Assembly: GCA_028685295.1 (NCBI GenBank)
Contig: JAQUEL010000084.1
Span: 1 to 7,881 of the forward strand
Direction: 5' to 3'
Origin: a bacterium
Lineage (GTDB): Bacteria > UBP13 > UBA5359
Length of the DNA stretch: 7,881 nucleotides
The notes beneath the pieces were generated by a model. It did no database searches, was not told the DNA's origin, and was given only the letters and a program-made list of their open reading frames with translations. Of this stretch, positions 1 through 6,137 are shown piece by piece. Made by a program: the position numbers and the translations under genes. Within the stretch, counting starts at the first letter, position 1; each line of letters opens with the position of its first letter.

Positions 1-2
1 TC

Positions 3-2195
3 CGTGCGGCTATGGTATCGACCACTGCTACCGCTACCGCTACCGCTACTGACGATAGTGATAAACGTACCATCTCTGCTGAGGAAAAAGAGCAACCTCA
101 AAAGGATAAAGCTGAAAGTAAAAAGCCGACTGTGAGCAAGTCTGTCTTAAGGAAATCCGAAGAGACAAAGCCCGCTGCAAGCAAGCCCGCTGCAAGCAAG
201 CCCGCTGAGCCCAAGCCGGTAACCGGCAGAGTTTTGCCGCCCAAGGAAGCTCCTTTGCCTGCAGACCGCAATGATGCAAAGCCTCCGGTTGTAGGGCGAA
301 CGCCGTCACCCGTTACTCCTGTCAAAAGGCCTCAGCCTTACCCGGTAAAGGAGGCCAGGATCAGAATATACTCCCGCCCCGGTAATGCCGCTGTCTATAT
401 AGATGACGTCTTTAAAGGCCATACTTTATCCGGTGGTCCGCTTCTTCTGACAGAGAGAGAGGGTAAGCATACAGTAAAGTTGATTCTTTCCGGGTATCTT
501 GAATGGTCCAAGTCCGTTATGCTGCGCTTCGGAACAATCTTTGAGATTGTTGCCGATCTGGCCCCGCAGCCGGGCTATGGGGGATTGCAAATCAGCACAT
601 ATCCGGCCGGGACGGATATCTATCTTGATGGACGCCTGGTTGGTAACAGCGGATCCGTATCCAGGCTGGATATCACCGGAATATCTGAAGGTGAGCATCG
701 TTTAACCGGCAGGACGCCTGGTTTCAAGGAGGCCAATGCCATGGTACGAGTGCATAAAAATTCCATTACCAAAGTATCTTTGGTATTATCCTACAGACAT
801 ACGGACAGCCTGGAAGGAGAGTTGGTGATAATATCCAGCCCTGGGAAAGTTGCTGTCTATGTAGACAACCGGTTTGCAGGGATCACTTCATGGGGAGGAT
901 ATCTCCTAATCAGCCGGCTGACGCCGGGCTATCATTATATACGGGCATATCTCCAGGACTACCGTGTTTGGGAGTCCTGGGTGCTGATAAGCAATAACGG
1001 CGTCAGCAATCTTCATATACATCTTGAAAGAGAGAGTTTCATGGAACCGCGTTATTATAAATATTCCGGCATATCGCTGCATTGTAATATCAGCGGCGCC
1101 CGGGTTTATCTTGATGGTAGTTATGTGGGATTGACAGATTACGGCGGAGATCTGGGCCTGTATGATCTATCGGCGGGAGAGCATGAACTACGCTTGACCA
1201 GGACAGGTTACCAGGATTGGGTAAGAAGGATTGATTTGGAAGCAGGGCGCACAAGGGATGTGGATGTTCATCTGGTGTCCAGAGAACAGATCGGCAGCCT
1301 CTCTATCGATTGTAATATGCCTAATGCAGAGGTATATCTGGATGACGAATACCTGGATACCATTACCAATGGCGATACGGCACTCTTTGAACGCATCAGC
1401 GCGGGCAGATACAATCTGGTGGTCAGAGCGGATGGGTATGAAGATTATAGCAGGATGATTGAAATCAATGCTGAAGAGCGCCTTCAGTTGGAGGTGAAGA
1501 TGGCGCGCAGTTCCCGGGCCGGCTCTTTAGAGATTCTTGCCGATCCTCTTGGGGCCAGTGTGATGATCGATGGTCAATCAATGGGAGTTGCACCCAGAAA
1601 AATTGATGATATCGCTGAAGGAGAGCACGAAGTGCTGCTGCTGGCGGCCGGTTATATAGAATGGAGATCGATAGTCAGAATAGAGAGCGGCAAGGAGACT
1701 TCAGTCCATGCCGTTCTTGTGCGGGAAAGATCTGCGGCTGCCAAAGCACCGGTTCCGCCGCCAGTCCTCGTGCCGCCGACCCCACCGGTTCCTGTGCCGC
1801 CGGTTACGCCGGAGCAAGATGTAATTATAATCACCGGCTCATCACCATCCGTTTATATAAATGGACGGCAGGTTGAGACAGATATTGCACCCGTAATCAC
1901 CGCTGGGAGAGTAATGGTGCCTTTACGCGGAGTTTTTCAGACATTGGGAGCTATTGTTATCTGGAATTCTGATACAAAAACGGTTATATGCAATGCGAGA
2001 GAGAAGAGGGTTGCGCTGCGTTTCGGGAGCCGGGAGGCTTCGGTAAACGGGAAAACGTATCGCATTGACGCTCCCCCCATATTAAAGAACGGTAGGGTCC
2101 TGGTGCCGTTACGTTTTATCTCTGAAGCGCTGGCAGCCGATGTGCGCTGGGACGGCAACCTGAAGAGAGTTTATATTGAGACTGAAAGCAACTGA
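3..2195 (+). CDS. Multi-PEGA repeat protein with C-terminal CuAO_N-like domain (probably 5'-partial)
   Basis: Residues are counted from the ATG at base 12. Residues 1-112 are low-complexity: Thr-Ala repeats, then Lys/Pro/Ala-rich sequence. Six PEGA-type repeats follow at about 115-185, 190-260, 268-340, 352-422, 428-497 and 504-572. Each has a VYxDG-like strand (AVYIDDVFKG, IYLDGRLVG, AVYVDNRFAG, RVYLDGSYVG, EVYLDDEYLD, SVMIDGQSMG) and most have a later GEH...GY.xW signature. A Pro/Val linker (578-600) leads to two copies of a CuAO_N-like unit (about 607-660 and 676-722) with GRVMVPLR and GRVLVPLR. PEGA and CuAO_N domains are known from extracytoplasmic, envelope-associated proteins, so a surface or wall-linked binding or stalk role is inferred; no catalytic motif is seen. 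The frame is open to base 1 (codons R-A-A before the ATG), the ATG has no ribosome site, and no signal peptide is visible, so the true start and any export signal probably lie upstream. The ligand is unknown. Confidence 0.85.
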   Translation, partial: RAAMVSTTATATATATDDSDKRTISAEEKEQPQKDKAESKKPTVSKSVLRKSEETKPAASKPAASKPAEPKPVTGRVLPPKEAPLPADRNDAKPPVVGRTPSPVTPVKRPQPYPVKEARIRIYSRPGNAAVYIDDVFKGHTLSGGPLLLTEREGKHTVKLILSGYLEWSKSVMLRFGTIFEIVADLAPQPGYGGLQISTYPAGTDIYLDGRLVGNSGSVSRLDITGISEGEHRLTGRTPGFKEANAMVRVHKNSITKVSLVLSYRHTDSLEGELVIISSPGKVAVYVDNRFAGITSWGGYLLISRLTPGYHYIRAYLQDYRVWESWVLISNNGVSNLHIHLERESFMEPRYYKYSGISLHCNISGARVYLDGSYVGLTDYGGDLGLYDLSAGEHELRLTRTGYQDWVRRIDLEAGRTRDVDVHLVSREQIGSLSIDCNMPNAEVYLDDEYLDTITNGDTALFERISAGRYNLVVRADGYEDYSRMIEINAEERLQLEVKMARSSRAGSLEILADPLGASVMIDGQSMGVAPRKIDDIAEGEHEVLLLAAGYIEWRSIVRIESGKETSVHAVLVRERSAAAKAPVPPPVLVPPTPPVPVPPVTPEQDVIIITGSSPSVYINGRQVETDIAPVITAGRVMVPLRGVFQTLGAIVIWNSDTKTVICNAREKRVALRFGSREASVNGKTYRIDAPPILKNGRVLVPLRFISEALAADVRWDGNLKRVYIETESN
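21..50 (+). repeat. Hexanucleotide (GCTACC)n microsatellite encoding Thr-Ala
   Basis: Four consecutive GCTACC-type units occupy 27-50, the last being GCTACT, preceded by ACCACT at 21-26. They encode an alternating Thr-Ala tract in the N-terminal low-complexity region of the PEGA protein. The unit length is a multiple of three, so gain or loss of a unit keeps the frame. Confidence 0.8.
168..209 (+). repeat. 15-nt tandem repeat (about 2.7 copies) encoding KPAAS
   Basis: The unit AAGCCCGCTGCAAGC occurs at 168-182 and identically at 183-197, followed by a partial copy from 198 that diverges after AAGCCCGCTG. It encodes KPAAS-KPAAS-KPAEP within the Lys/Pro-rich linker before the first PEGA repeat. 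Exact repetition at the DNA level suggests recent slippage, and the in-frame unit would change linker length without breaking the protein. Confidence 0.85.
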
Positions 2196-2205
2196 GCAGA
2201 GAGTC

Positions 2206-2220
2206 GCGGCGGTATGCCGC
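2206..2220. terminator. Small GC hairpin between convergent genes, possible weak terminator
   Basis: GCGGC (2206-2210) and GCCGC (2216-2220) form a 5-bp stem with a GGTAT loop. It lies just after the PEGA stop codon and just before the convergent response regulator's stop, where a two-way terminator would be expected. No T-tract follows on either strand, so intrinsic termination is doubtful. Confidence 0.3.
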
Positions 2221-2228
2221 AGAGTAAA

Positions 2229-2597
2229 TTATTGATTCAGCCTATCCCGTAGCCTGTCTGCCAACAGAAGGATATCAAAGGGTTTGGTGATATAATCGGT
2301 TGCACCATAAGCCATAGCTCTATCGATATCCTTCTGTGCCGTTTTGGCGGAGAGGATAACTATAGGCGTGGGCAATGGGTTAGGCTTCTGTTTGAGGGCC
2401 TTGAGGACGTCATAGCCGTTAAGGCCCGGCATCATGATATCCAGAAGAATGATATCTGGCTTCTCCAGCAAAATCTTCTGAATGCCTTCCAGGCCGGAAT
2501 AAGCAGGTATGACTTCAAAGCCTTCGCTTTCCAGCGCCAGCTTTACCATCTGGACGGTATCTACACCATCGTCTATATGCAGTAGCTTTATCGGCAT
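2229..2597 (-). CDS. Stand-alone CheY-like response regulator receiver protein
   Basis: This is a single receiver domain of 122 residues with no output domain, which is the full length of a CheY/Spo0F-type protein. Visible family residues are the acidic pair D9-D10 (LLHIDD), the phospho-acceptor D53 in LLDIMMPG, S83 in ILSAK and K105 in the ITKPF motif, with Y102 nearby. It should therefore be phosphorylatable by a histidine kinase and signal through protein contact rather than DNA binding; no kinase is in the window. Start choice: the frame extends to a GTG at 2610-2612, but that has no ribosome site. The ATG at 2595-2597 is preceded by AGGTAGG and directly begins the conserved MPIKLLHIDD strand. 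The gene is convergent with the PEGA gene and lies downstream of rpmB on the same strand with a gap of about 186 bases. Its pathway cannot be told from sequence. Confidence 0.9.
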   Translation of the reverse strand: MPIKLLHIDDGVDTVQMVKLALESEGFEVIPAYSGLEGIQKILLEKPDIILLDIMMPGLNGYDVLKALKQKPNPLPTPIVILSAKTAQKDIDRAMAYGATDYITKPFDILLLADRLRDRLNQ

Positions 2598-2650
2598 TTT
2601 CCTACCTAACACATACTGATAAAAATGGCTGTGTAAATACTTCGTGCATC

Positions 2651-2678
2651 GGTATACAAGAGATTAGCAAATAATCAA
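2651..2678 (-). promoter_or_regulatory. Candidate sigma-A promoter for the response regulator
   Basis: Reading leftward, TTGATT (2678-2673) is separated by 16 bases from TATACC (2656-2651), about 54 bases before the ATG. Each box matches the consensus at four of six positions. It is the best pair I found in the gap, but chance occurrence in AT-rich sequence is quite possible. Confidence 0.3.
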
Positions 2679-2730
2679 TAGGGTCGTTAGTATTCGGCTT
2701 ACCGGGGATAATCGGAACATAACAACGTTA

Positions 2731-2758
2731 AAATGCATTGGCTGAGGATAATGCATTT
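2731..2758 (-). terminator. 9-bp inverted repeat between rpmB and the response regulator
   Basis: AAATGCATT (2731-2739) and AATGCATTT (2750-2758) are perfect reverse complements around a 10-base spacer. On the minus strand the stem begins about 25 bases after the rpmB stop and ends in TTTT, three of those bases belonging to the stem. That would fit a weak AT-rich intrinsic terminator for rpmB. Because each arm contains the palindrome ATGCAT, a protein-binding operator is an alternative. Confidence 0.35.
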
Positions 2759-2783
2759 AGAGATGGACGTACCGATCATATAT

Positions 2784-2963
2784 CTAAATAGCGTTTGTTC
2801 TCTTACAGCGCGTGCAAACCTTAAGCTTGCGTACAATACCGTTGATGCTGACAGTAGCAACCTGCAAATTAGGCATCCAACGTCTCTTGTTTCTTATATG
2901 TGAATGGCTTATGCTGTTTCCTGTCTGCGGCCTTTTACCGCATATTGAACATACCTTGGACAT
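2784..2963 (-). CDS. rpmB: 50S ribosomal protein L28
   Basis: This 59-residue protein begins MSKVCSICGKRPQTGNSIS and continues with the basic HIRNKRRWMPNLQ segment, the signature of bacterial L28, a component of the large ribosomal subunit. Two CxxC pairs (C5/C8 and C50/C53) make it the zinc-ribbon (C+) form of L28 rather than the cysteine-less paralogue that some bacteria express under zinc limitation. Length is normal for Firmicutes L28. The ATG at 2961-2963 has a strong GGAGGG ribosome site 8 bases upstream. The open frame extends 43 codons further upstream, but that stretch lacks L28 homology and crosses the promoter. It has its own likely promoter at 3001-3029 and is divergent from the DUF1858/recG genes. 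Confidence 0.95.
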   Translation of the reverse strand: MSKVCSICGKRPQTGNSISHSHIRNKRRWMPNLQVATVSINGIVRKLKVCTRCKRTNAI

Positions 2964-3000
2964 TGTGGGAGCCCTCCGCAAATCAAGTCTTAACTGCAAC

Positions 3001-3029
3001 ATGTTAGCATAAACAGGAGTACTTGACAA
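3001..3029 (-). promoter_or_regulatory. Predicted sigma-A promoter of rpmB (extended -10)
   Basis: On the minus strand TTGTCA (3029-3024) is followed after exactly 17 bases by TAACAT (3006-3001), which is preceded by TGC, giving an extended -10. The -35 box matches the consensus at five of six positions. The -10 box lies about 38 bases from the rpmB ATG. Its -35 box overlaps that of the opposite promoter. Confidence 0.6.
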
Positions 3030-3054
3030 GGGGAATAAAAATATATGATATAAT
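3023..3054 (+). promoter_or_regulatory. Predicted sigma-A promoter of the DUF1858-recG gene cluster
   Basis: A perfect TTGACA (3023-3028) and a perfect TATAAT (3049-3054) are present, the latter preceded by TGA (3046-3048), making an extended -10 TGnTATAAT. The 20-base spacing is longer than the ideal 17; the extended -10 may compensate, or TATGAT (3044-3049, 15-base spacing) may be used instead. Transcription would start near 3061, leaving a leader of about 30 bases. Confidence 0.6.
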
Positions 3055-3091
3055 AAACACGAACAAAAATAAAGACGGAGGTTGATAAACA

Positions 3092-3343
3092 ATGGCAGAG
3101 AAGCGAATGCCGGAGCAACAGGGAACCGTACGCATTACCCCCGAGATGACTATTGCCGATGTAGTGCAACAGAAACCCGAAGCGGTAGCTATTCTGGCCG
3201 ATTATGGGATGGGATGTATCATGTGTATGGGAGCCATGGCTGAAACTTTGGCTGAAGGTGCAATGATGCATGGCGTGGATATTAATGAATTGCTTGAAAA
3301 GTTGAATGGAACGGAAGCCGAAAAAGAAGCATTGGAGAGATAA
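3092..3343 (+). CDS. DUF1858 (hybrid-cluster-associated disulfide type) CxxC protein
   Basis: This 83-residue soluble protein matches the small DUF1858 / prismane-associated disulfide family. After a short charged N-terminus, residues about 15-72 carry the family pattern: I-T-P-x-M-T-I-A-D-V-V, then P-E-A...I-L, then G-M-G-C42-I-M-C45, and finally AETLAEGAMMHGVDINELL. The CxxC pair suggests thiol redox chemistry or metal/cluster interaction. Related domains occur alone or next to hybrid cluster proteins in anaerobes, but the biochemical role is not established. The ATG has a strong GGAGGT site (3077-3082) 9 bases upstream and a near-consensus promoter. The gene lies 41 bases before recG and is probably co-transcribed with it. 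No membrane segment or signal peptide is seen. Confidence 0.85.
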   Translation: MAEKRMPEQQGTVRITPEMTIADVVQQKPEAVAILADYGMGCIMCMGAMAETLAEGAMMHGVDINELLEKLNGTEAEKEALER

Positions 3344-3384
3344 GAAAAGGTGACAGGCCTGAGCGTAGATAAGAGAATTTCAAC

Positions 3385-5487
3385 ATGGCAATCCATAATC
3401 AACAATTAGCAACCATGCCTGCGAAGTTTCCCCCTGTTGTTAAGGGACCGGCTGAAATACCTGTATCTCATTTGAAAGGTGTGGGCGTAAAGAGGGCGGC
3501 ACAGTTGGAGAGGCTTGGTATCCGTACCATCCTCGATCTGATATACCTTATGCCGCACAGATGGGAGAACAGGGGAGAGTTGCTAGGGGTTGAAGACCTT
3601 TACTCTCTGACAGACAGGCTTCCGAAGAGAGTATTGGTGCGGGGACATCTGACCGGCACCTTTGAACGACGGCCCGGGCCACGGCTGCATCTTCTCACAG
3701 TTCGGCTGTCGGGGAACGACGGCCGGCAGGTAGAGGCAGTATGGTTCAACCAGCCTTATATCAAGGAGGCCCTTCTAAAAGGCGAAGAGGTGGTTACCAT
3801 ATCTGCTGCTCCCGTAATTCGTAATGGCAAAATGCAATTGCAATCTCCTCAACTGGAGATCGGGGAGATTAAAAAGTATCTTCCTGTTTATCCTCTGACC
3901 GATGGACTTACTCAGGGATGGCTGCGTACATTAATTAAATCTGCTTGCAATGAATATCTTCAATTTATTAGAGATCCTCTGCCCGGGTATATAACCGAAG
4001 CGGAAGGGTTGGTACCGCTGCAGCAAGCCCTTGAAACTGTGCATAATCCTGAAAATCTTGATGCTGCTGACGCTGCATTGGCCAGAATCTCCTTTGAAAA
4101 GGCTTTTATCTACCAGGTTATGATACAGTCCGGACGTATGCAGCGCTTCAAGGGAGTTGGAGCGCCGTTGAGAAACGGTAATGGTGAACGCAGTAAATTG
4201 CTGGATTCTCTGCCGTTCTCTTTGACCGGCGATCAGAGACAGGCATTGCTGGAGATAGATAGAGATCTTGAGGCACCCTATCCAATGCGACGCCTGCTTC
4301 AGGGCGAGGTTGGCTCTGGTAAAACAATACTGGCCTGTCTGGCGGCATTGAAGGCTGTTGCCACCGGTTATCAGGCGGTACTTATGAGCCCGACTGAAAT
4401 TTTAGCCAGGCAGAGCCGGGATATGTTTGAGGAATTGCTCTCTCCGCTTGGCATTAATGTCGGCCTGCTTATCAGTCAGATGCGGACCTCAGAGAAAAAA
4501 CAGGTTATGCAGGAGTTGGCGGCGGGCAAACCGGCTGTGACGGTTGGAACGCACGCCTTGATCCAGGAAAGCATAGAGTTTGCACGGCTGGGCCTGGTGA
4601 TTATCGATGAGCAGCATCGATTTGGAGTGCTGCAAAGATTATCGCTGACCTCAAAAGGCATCAATCCTCATGTTCTTGTCATGACCGCCACGCCGATTCC
4701 TCGTACACTGGTAATGGCCCTCTACGGTGAACTGGAACAATCCGTTATCAGAGAGTTGCCGCCGGGGCGAGGCAGGACAGCCACCTATCTGGCAAGCGAA
4801 GCCGGGCGTGAAAGGGTTTATGGGCATATACTCAAGGAGGTGGAGCAGGGACGCCAGGCCTATATAGTATGTCCTGCTATTGAGGAAAATATGGAGGCTG
4901 ACCTGACTGCGGCTGAAGAGATGTTTAAGCGGCTGAAAAACGGCATCTTCTCCGGCAAACGGCTTGGATTACTGCACGGCAGGATGCCTGCACCTCATAA
5001 AGAGGAAGTGATGAGCGCCTTCCGAAGCGGGATGCTGGATATTCTGGTATCTACTACCGTTGTTGAAGTGGGAGTGGATGTTCCCAATGCCACCATTATG
5101 ATGGTAGAGAATGCCGACCGTTTTGGGTTGGCTCAGCTGCACCAGTTGCGTGGCAGAGTGGGGCGCGGTAGATATGATGCCGTTTGCATTCTTATGTGTG
5201 ATAAAGCTTCGAAGCAATCCGAAAAACGTCTGAAAGCTTTCTCTCAGACAAATGACGGCTTCAAGATTGCCGAGCTGGATTATATGTTGAGAGGGCCGGG
5301 AAATCCATGCGGATTTGAACAGCATGGGTTTGAAACAGCCAGGCTGATAGCCGGCCTGGAAGAGGATTTGCTTGAACGTGCTATCGATTCAGCCGCAAAA
5401 GTCCTTGAGCGTGATCCCAACTTGCAGAAAAGCATCCATCAGGGATTAAAGCAAAGTATTATACCTGATATTCAAATAGGGTATTAA
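3385..5487 (+). CDS. recG: ATP-dependent DNA helicase RecG
   Basis: RecG is a superfamily 2 translocase that remodels stalled replication forks and branches Holliday junctions. The product has 700 residues, typical length, with all expected parts: an N-terminal helix-hairpin-helix-like segment (LKGVGVKRAAQLERLGI, about 30-46), the wedge/OB domain with WFNQPY (120-125), Walker A GEVGSGKT (307-314, K313), DEQHRFG (408-414) and TATPIPRT. The second helicase lobe has LLHGRMP, VSTTVVEVGVDVPNA and QLRGRVGRG. The C-terminal TRG motif is unusual: LRGPGNPCGFEQHG (635-648) where most RecG proteins have RGPG..LGTRQSG. The Gln is kept but the Thr-Arg pair is replaced by Phe-Glu. An in-frame TAA at 3370-3372 rules out a longer start. 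The ATG at 3385 has only a weak AAGAGA site, and M11 is no better. Ends in tandem stops TAATAA. Confidence 0.97.
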   Translation: MAIHNQQLATMPAKFPPVVKGPAEIPVSHLKGVGVKRAAQLERLGIRTILDLIYLMPHRWENRGELLGVEDLYSLTDRLPKRVLVRGHLTGTFERRPGPRLHLLTVRLSGNDGRQVEAVWFNQPYIKEALLKGEEVVTISAAPVIRNGKMQLQSPQLEIGEIKKYLPVYPLTDGLTQGWLRTLIKSACNEYLQFIRDPLPGYITEAEGLVPLQQALETVHNPENLDAADAALARISFEKAFIYQVMIQSGRMQRFKGVGAPLRNGNGERSKLLDSLPFSLTGDQRQALLEIDRDLEAPYPMRRLLQGEVGSGKTILACLAALKAVATGYQAVLMSPTEILARQSRDMFEELLSPLGINVGLLISQMRTSEKKQVMQELAAGKPAVTVGTHALIQESIEFARLGLVIIDEQHRFGVLQRLSLTSKGINPHVLVMTATPIPRTLVMALYGELEQSVIRELPPGRGRTATYLASEAGRERVYGHILKEVEQGRQAYIVCPAIEENMEADLTAAEEMFKRLKNGIFSGKRLGLLHGRMPAPHKEEVMSAFRSGMLDILVSTTVVEVGVDVPNATIMMVENADRFGLAQLHQLRGRVGRGRYDAVCILMCDKASKQSEKRLKAFSQTNDGFKIAELDYMLRGPGNPCGFEQHGFETARLIAGLEEDLLERAIDSAAKVLERDPNLQKSIHQGLKQSIIPDIQIGY

Positions 5488-5500
5488 TAACCAATTAACT

Positions 5501-5515
5501 ATCGCTAAAGGCGAT
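5501..5515 (+). other. Small stem-loop in the recG-rsmD gap
   Basis: ATCGC (5501-5505) and GCGAT (5511-5515) form a perfect 5-bp stem with a TAAAG loop, 13 bases after the recG stop and 8 bases before the rsmD ribosome site. No T-tract follows, so it does not look like a terminator. It could be an RNA processing or translation-tuning element, or chance. Confidence 0.3.
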
Positions 5516-5523
5516 GCTATTGT

Positions 5524-5530
5524 AGGAGAG
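5524..5530 (+). promoter_or_regulatory. Ribosome binding site deciding the TTG start of rsmD
   Basis: AGGAGAG lies with its AGGAG core 9 bases before the TTG at 5538. A nearer ATG (5533-5535) opens a frame that stops after four codons, so TTG is the only workable start. Confidence 0.75.
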
Positions 5531-5537
5531 AGATGAT

Positions 5538-6101
5538 TTGCGTATAATAACCGGTGAAGCCAGATACAGGAAGCTTAAAACCCCTAAAGGCAGAAATTTA
5601 AGACCAACCTCGGATATTGTCAAGGAGGGTTTGTTCAATATCATAGGCAACGGTATTCGAGGGGCAAAGTTTTTAGATATTTTTGCCGGTACCGGAAATG
5701 TCGGTATAGAGGCCATAAGCCGGGGTGCTGAGAGAACTGATTTCCTGGAATTATCCAGGGAACATATGGCTATAATAAAGGATAATTTGCGTACTTGCGG
5801 TTTTACTGATAGAGCCGGCGTACACGGAGGAAAAGCAGAACAATTGCTGGCCATGTTGGCCTCAGCTGATGTAAAATATGATTATATCTACGCCGATCCG
5901 CCATACGGTTATGAGGAGTATGGTGCTTTGCTGGAACAAATATCCAAATTGGGATTGCTCAATGAGGGCGGTTCTCTCTTTCTGGAAACAGATCGTCGTA
6001 CCGTGCTGCCGGAAGAGGCAGGGGATTTTGCAGTTGTTCGTGAATATAGGTATGGGAACACGATACTAACATTATATAGAAGAGCTACTCAGAAGAGGTA
6101 A
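5538..6101 (+). CDS. rsmD: 16S rRNA (guanine(966)-N(2))-methyltransferase RsmD
   Basis: RsmD is a SAM-dependent class I methyltransferase that modifies G966 (E. coli numbering) in the 30S head, near the P-site. The 187-residue product has the family's N-terminal MRIITGEARYRKLKTPKG, the LRPTSDIVKEGLFNI segment (21-35), SAM-binding motif I FLDIFAGTGNVGIEA (45-59) and the catalytic N6/N2-type motif DPPY (120-123) in YADPPYG. Length matches the family (about 180-200). It starts at TTG, read as Met, with a good ribosome site. It lies 50 bases after recG and 36 bases before coaD, the usual Firmicutes order, so it is probably part of the same transcript. Ends in RRATQKR with no C-terminal extension. 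Confidence 0.95.
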   Translation: MRIITGEARYRKLKTPKGRNLRPTSDIVKEGLFNIIGNGIRGAKFLDIFAGTGNVGIEAISRGAERTDFLELSREHMAIIKDNLRTCGFTDRAGVHGGKAEQLLAMLASADVKYDYIYADPPYGYEEYGALLEQISKLGLLNEGGSLFLETDRRTVLPEEAGDFAVVREYRYGNTILTLYRRATQKR

Positions 6102-6125
6102 ATGGTAAATTCTGAATTTCCATGC

Positions 6126-6131
6126 AAGGAG
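6126..6131 (+). promoter_or_regulatory. Ribosome binding site deciding the coaD start
   Basis: AAGGAG lies 6 bases before the ATG at 6138. The frame also opens at an ATG at 6102, next to the rsmD stop, but that has no ribosome site and would add 12 residues (MVNSEFPCKEYA) absent from the family. Confidence 0.8.
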
Positions 6132-6137
6132 TATGCC

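Noticed and set aside
2610-2612. GTG as start of the response regulator
   Set aside because: It has no ribosome site, while the ATG 15 bases further in follows AGGTAGG and begins the conserved first strand.
2613-2783. Possible small RNA or tRNA in the rpmB-regulator gap
   Set aside because: No cloverleaf, no CCA-type acceptor stem and no strong folded structure apart from the AT-rich inverted repeat.
2784-3092. A 102-residue minus-strand frame with a hydrophobic, signal-peptide-like N-terminus in front of L28
   Set aside because: The L28 family starts at the internal Met (2963), which has a strong ribosome site. The upstream 43 codons cover the predicted rpmB promoter and match nothing in the family.
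4969-5325. 118-residue minus-strand open frame inside recG
   Set aside because: Antisense to highly conserved helicase motifs; no domain or ribosome site recognised.
5488-5537. Possible terminator separating recG from rsmD
   Set aside because: The 5-bp stem has no T-tract and the genes are only 50 bases apart, so read-through is more likely.
5495-5854. 119-residue minus-strand open frame opposite rsmD
   Set aside because: It lies entirely against a confidently identified gene, has no recognisable domain, and looks like a by-product of the sense codon pattern.
6102-6137. Longer CoaD start at the ATG next to the rsmD stop
   Set aside because: No ribosome site and no family match for the extra 12 residues; AAGGAG precedes the inner ATG.
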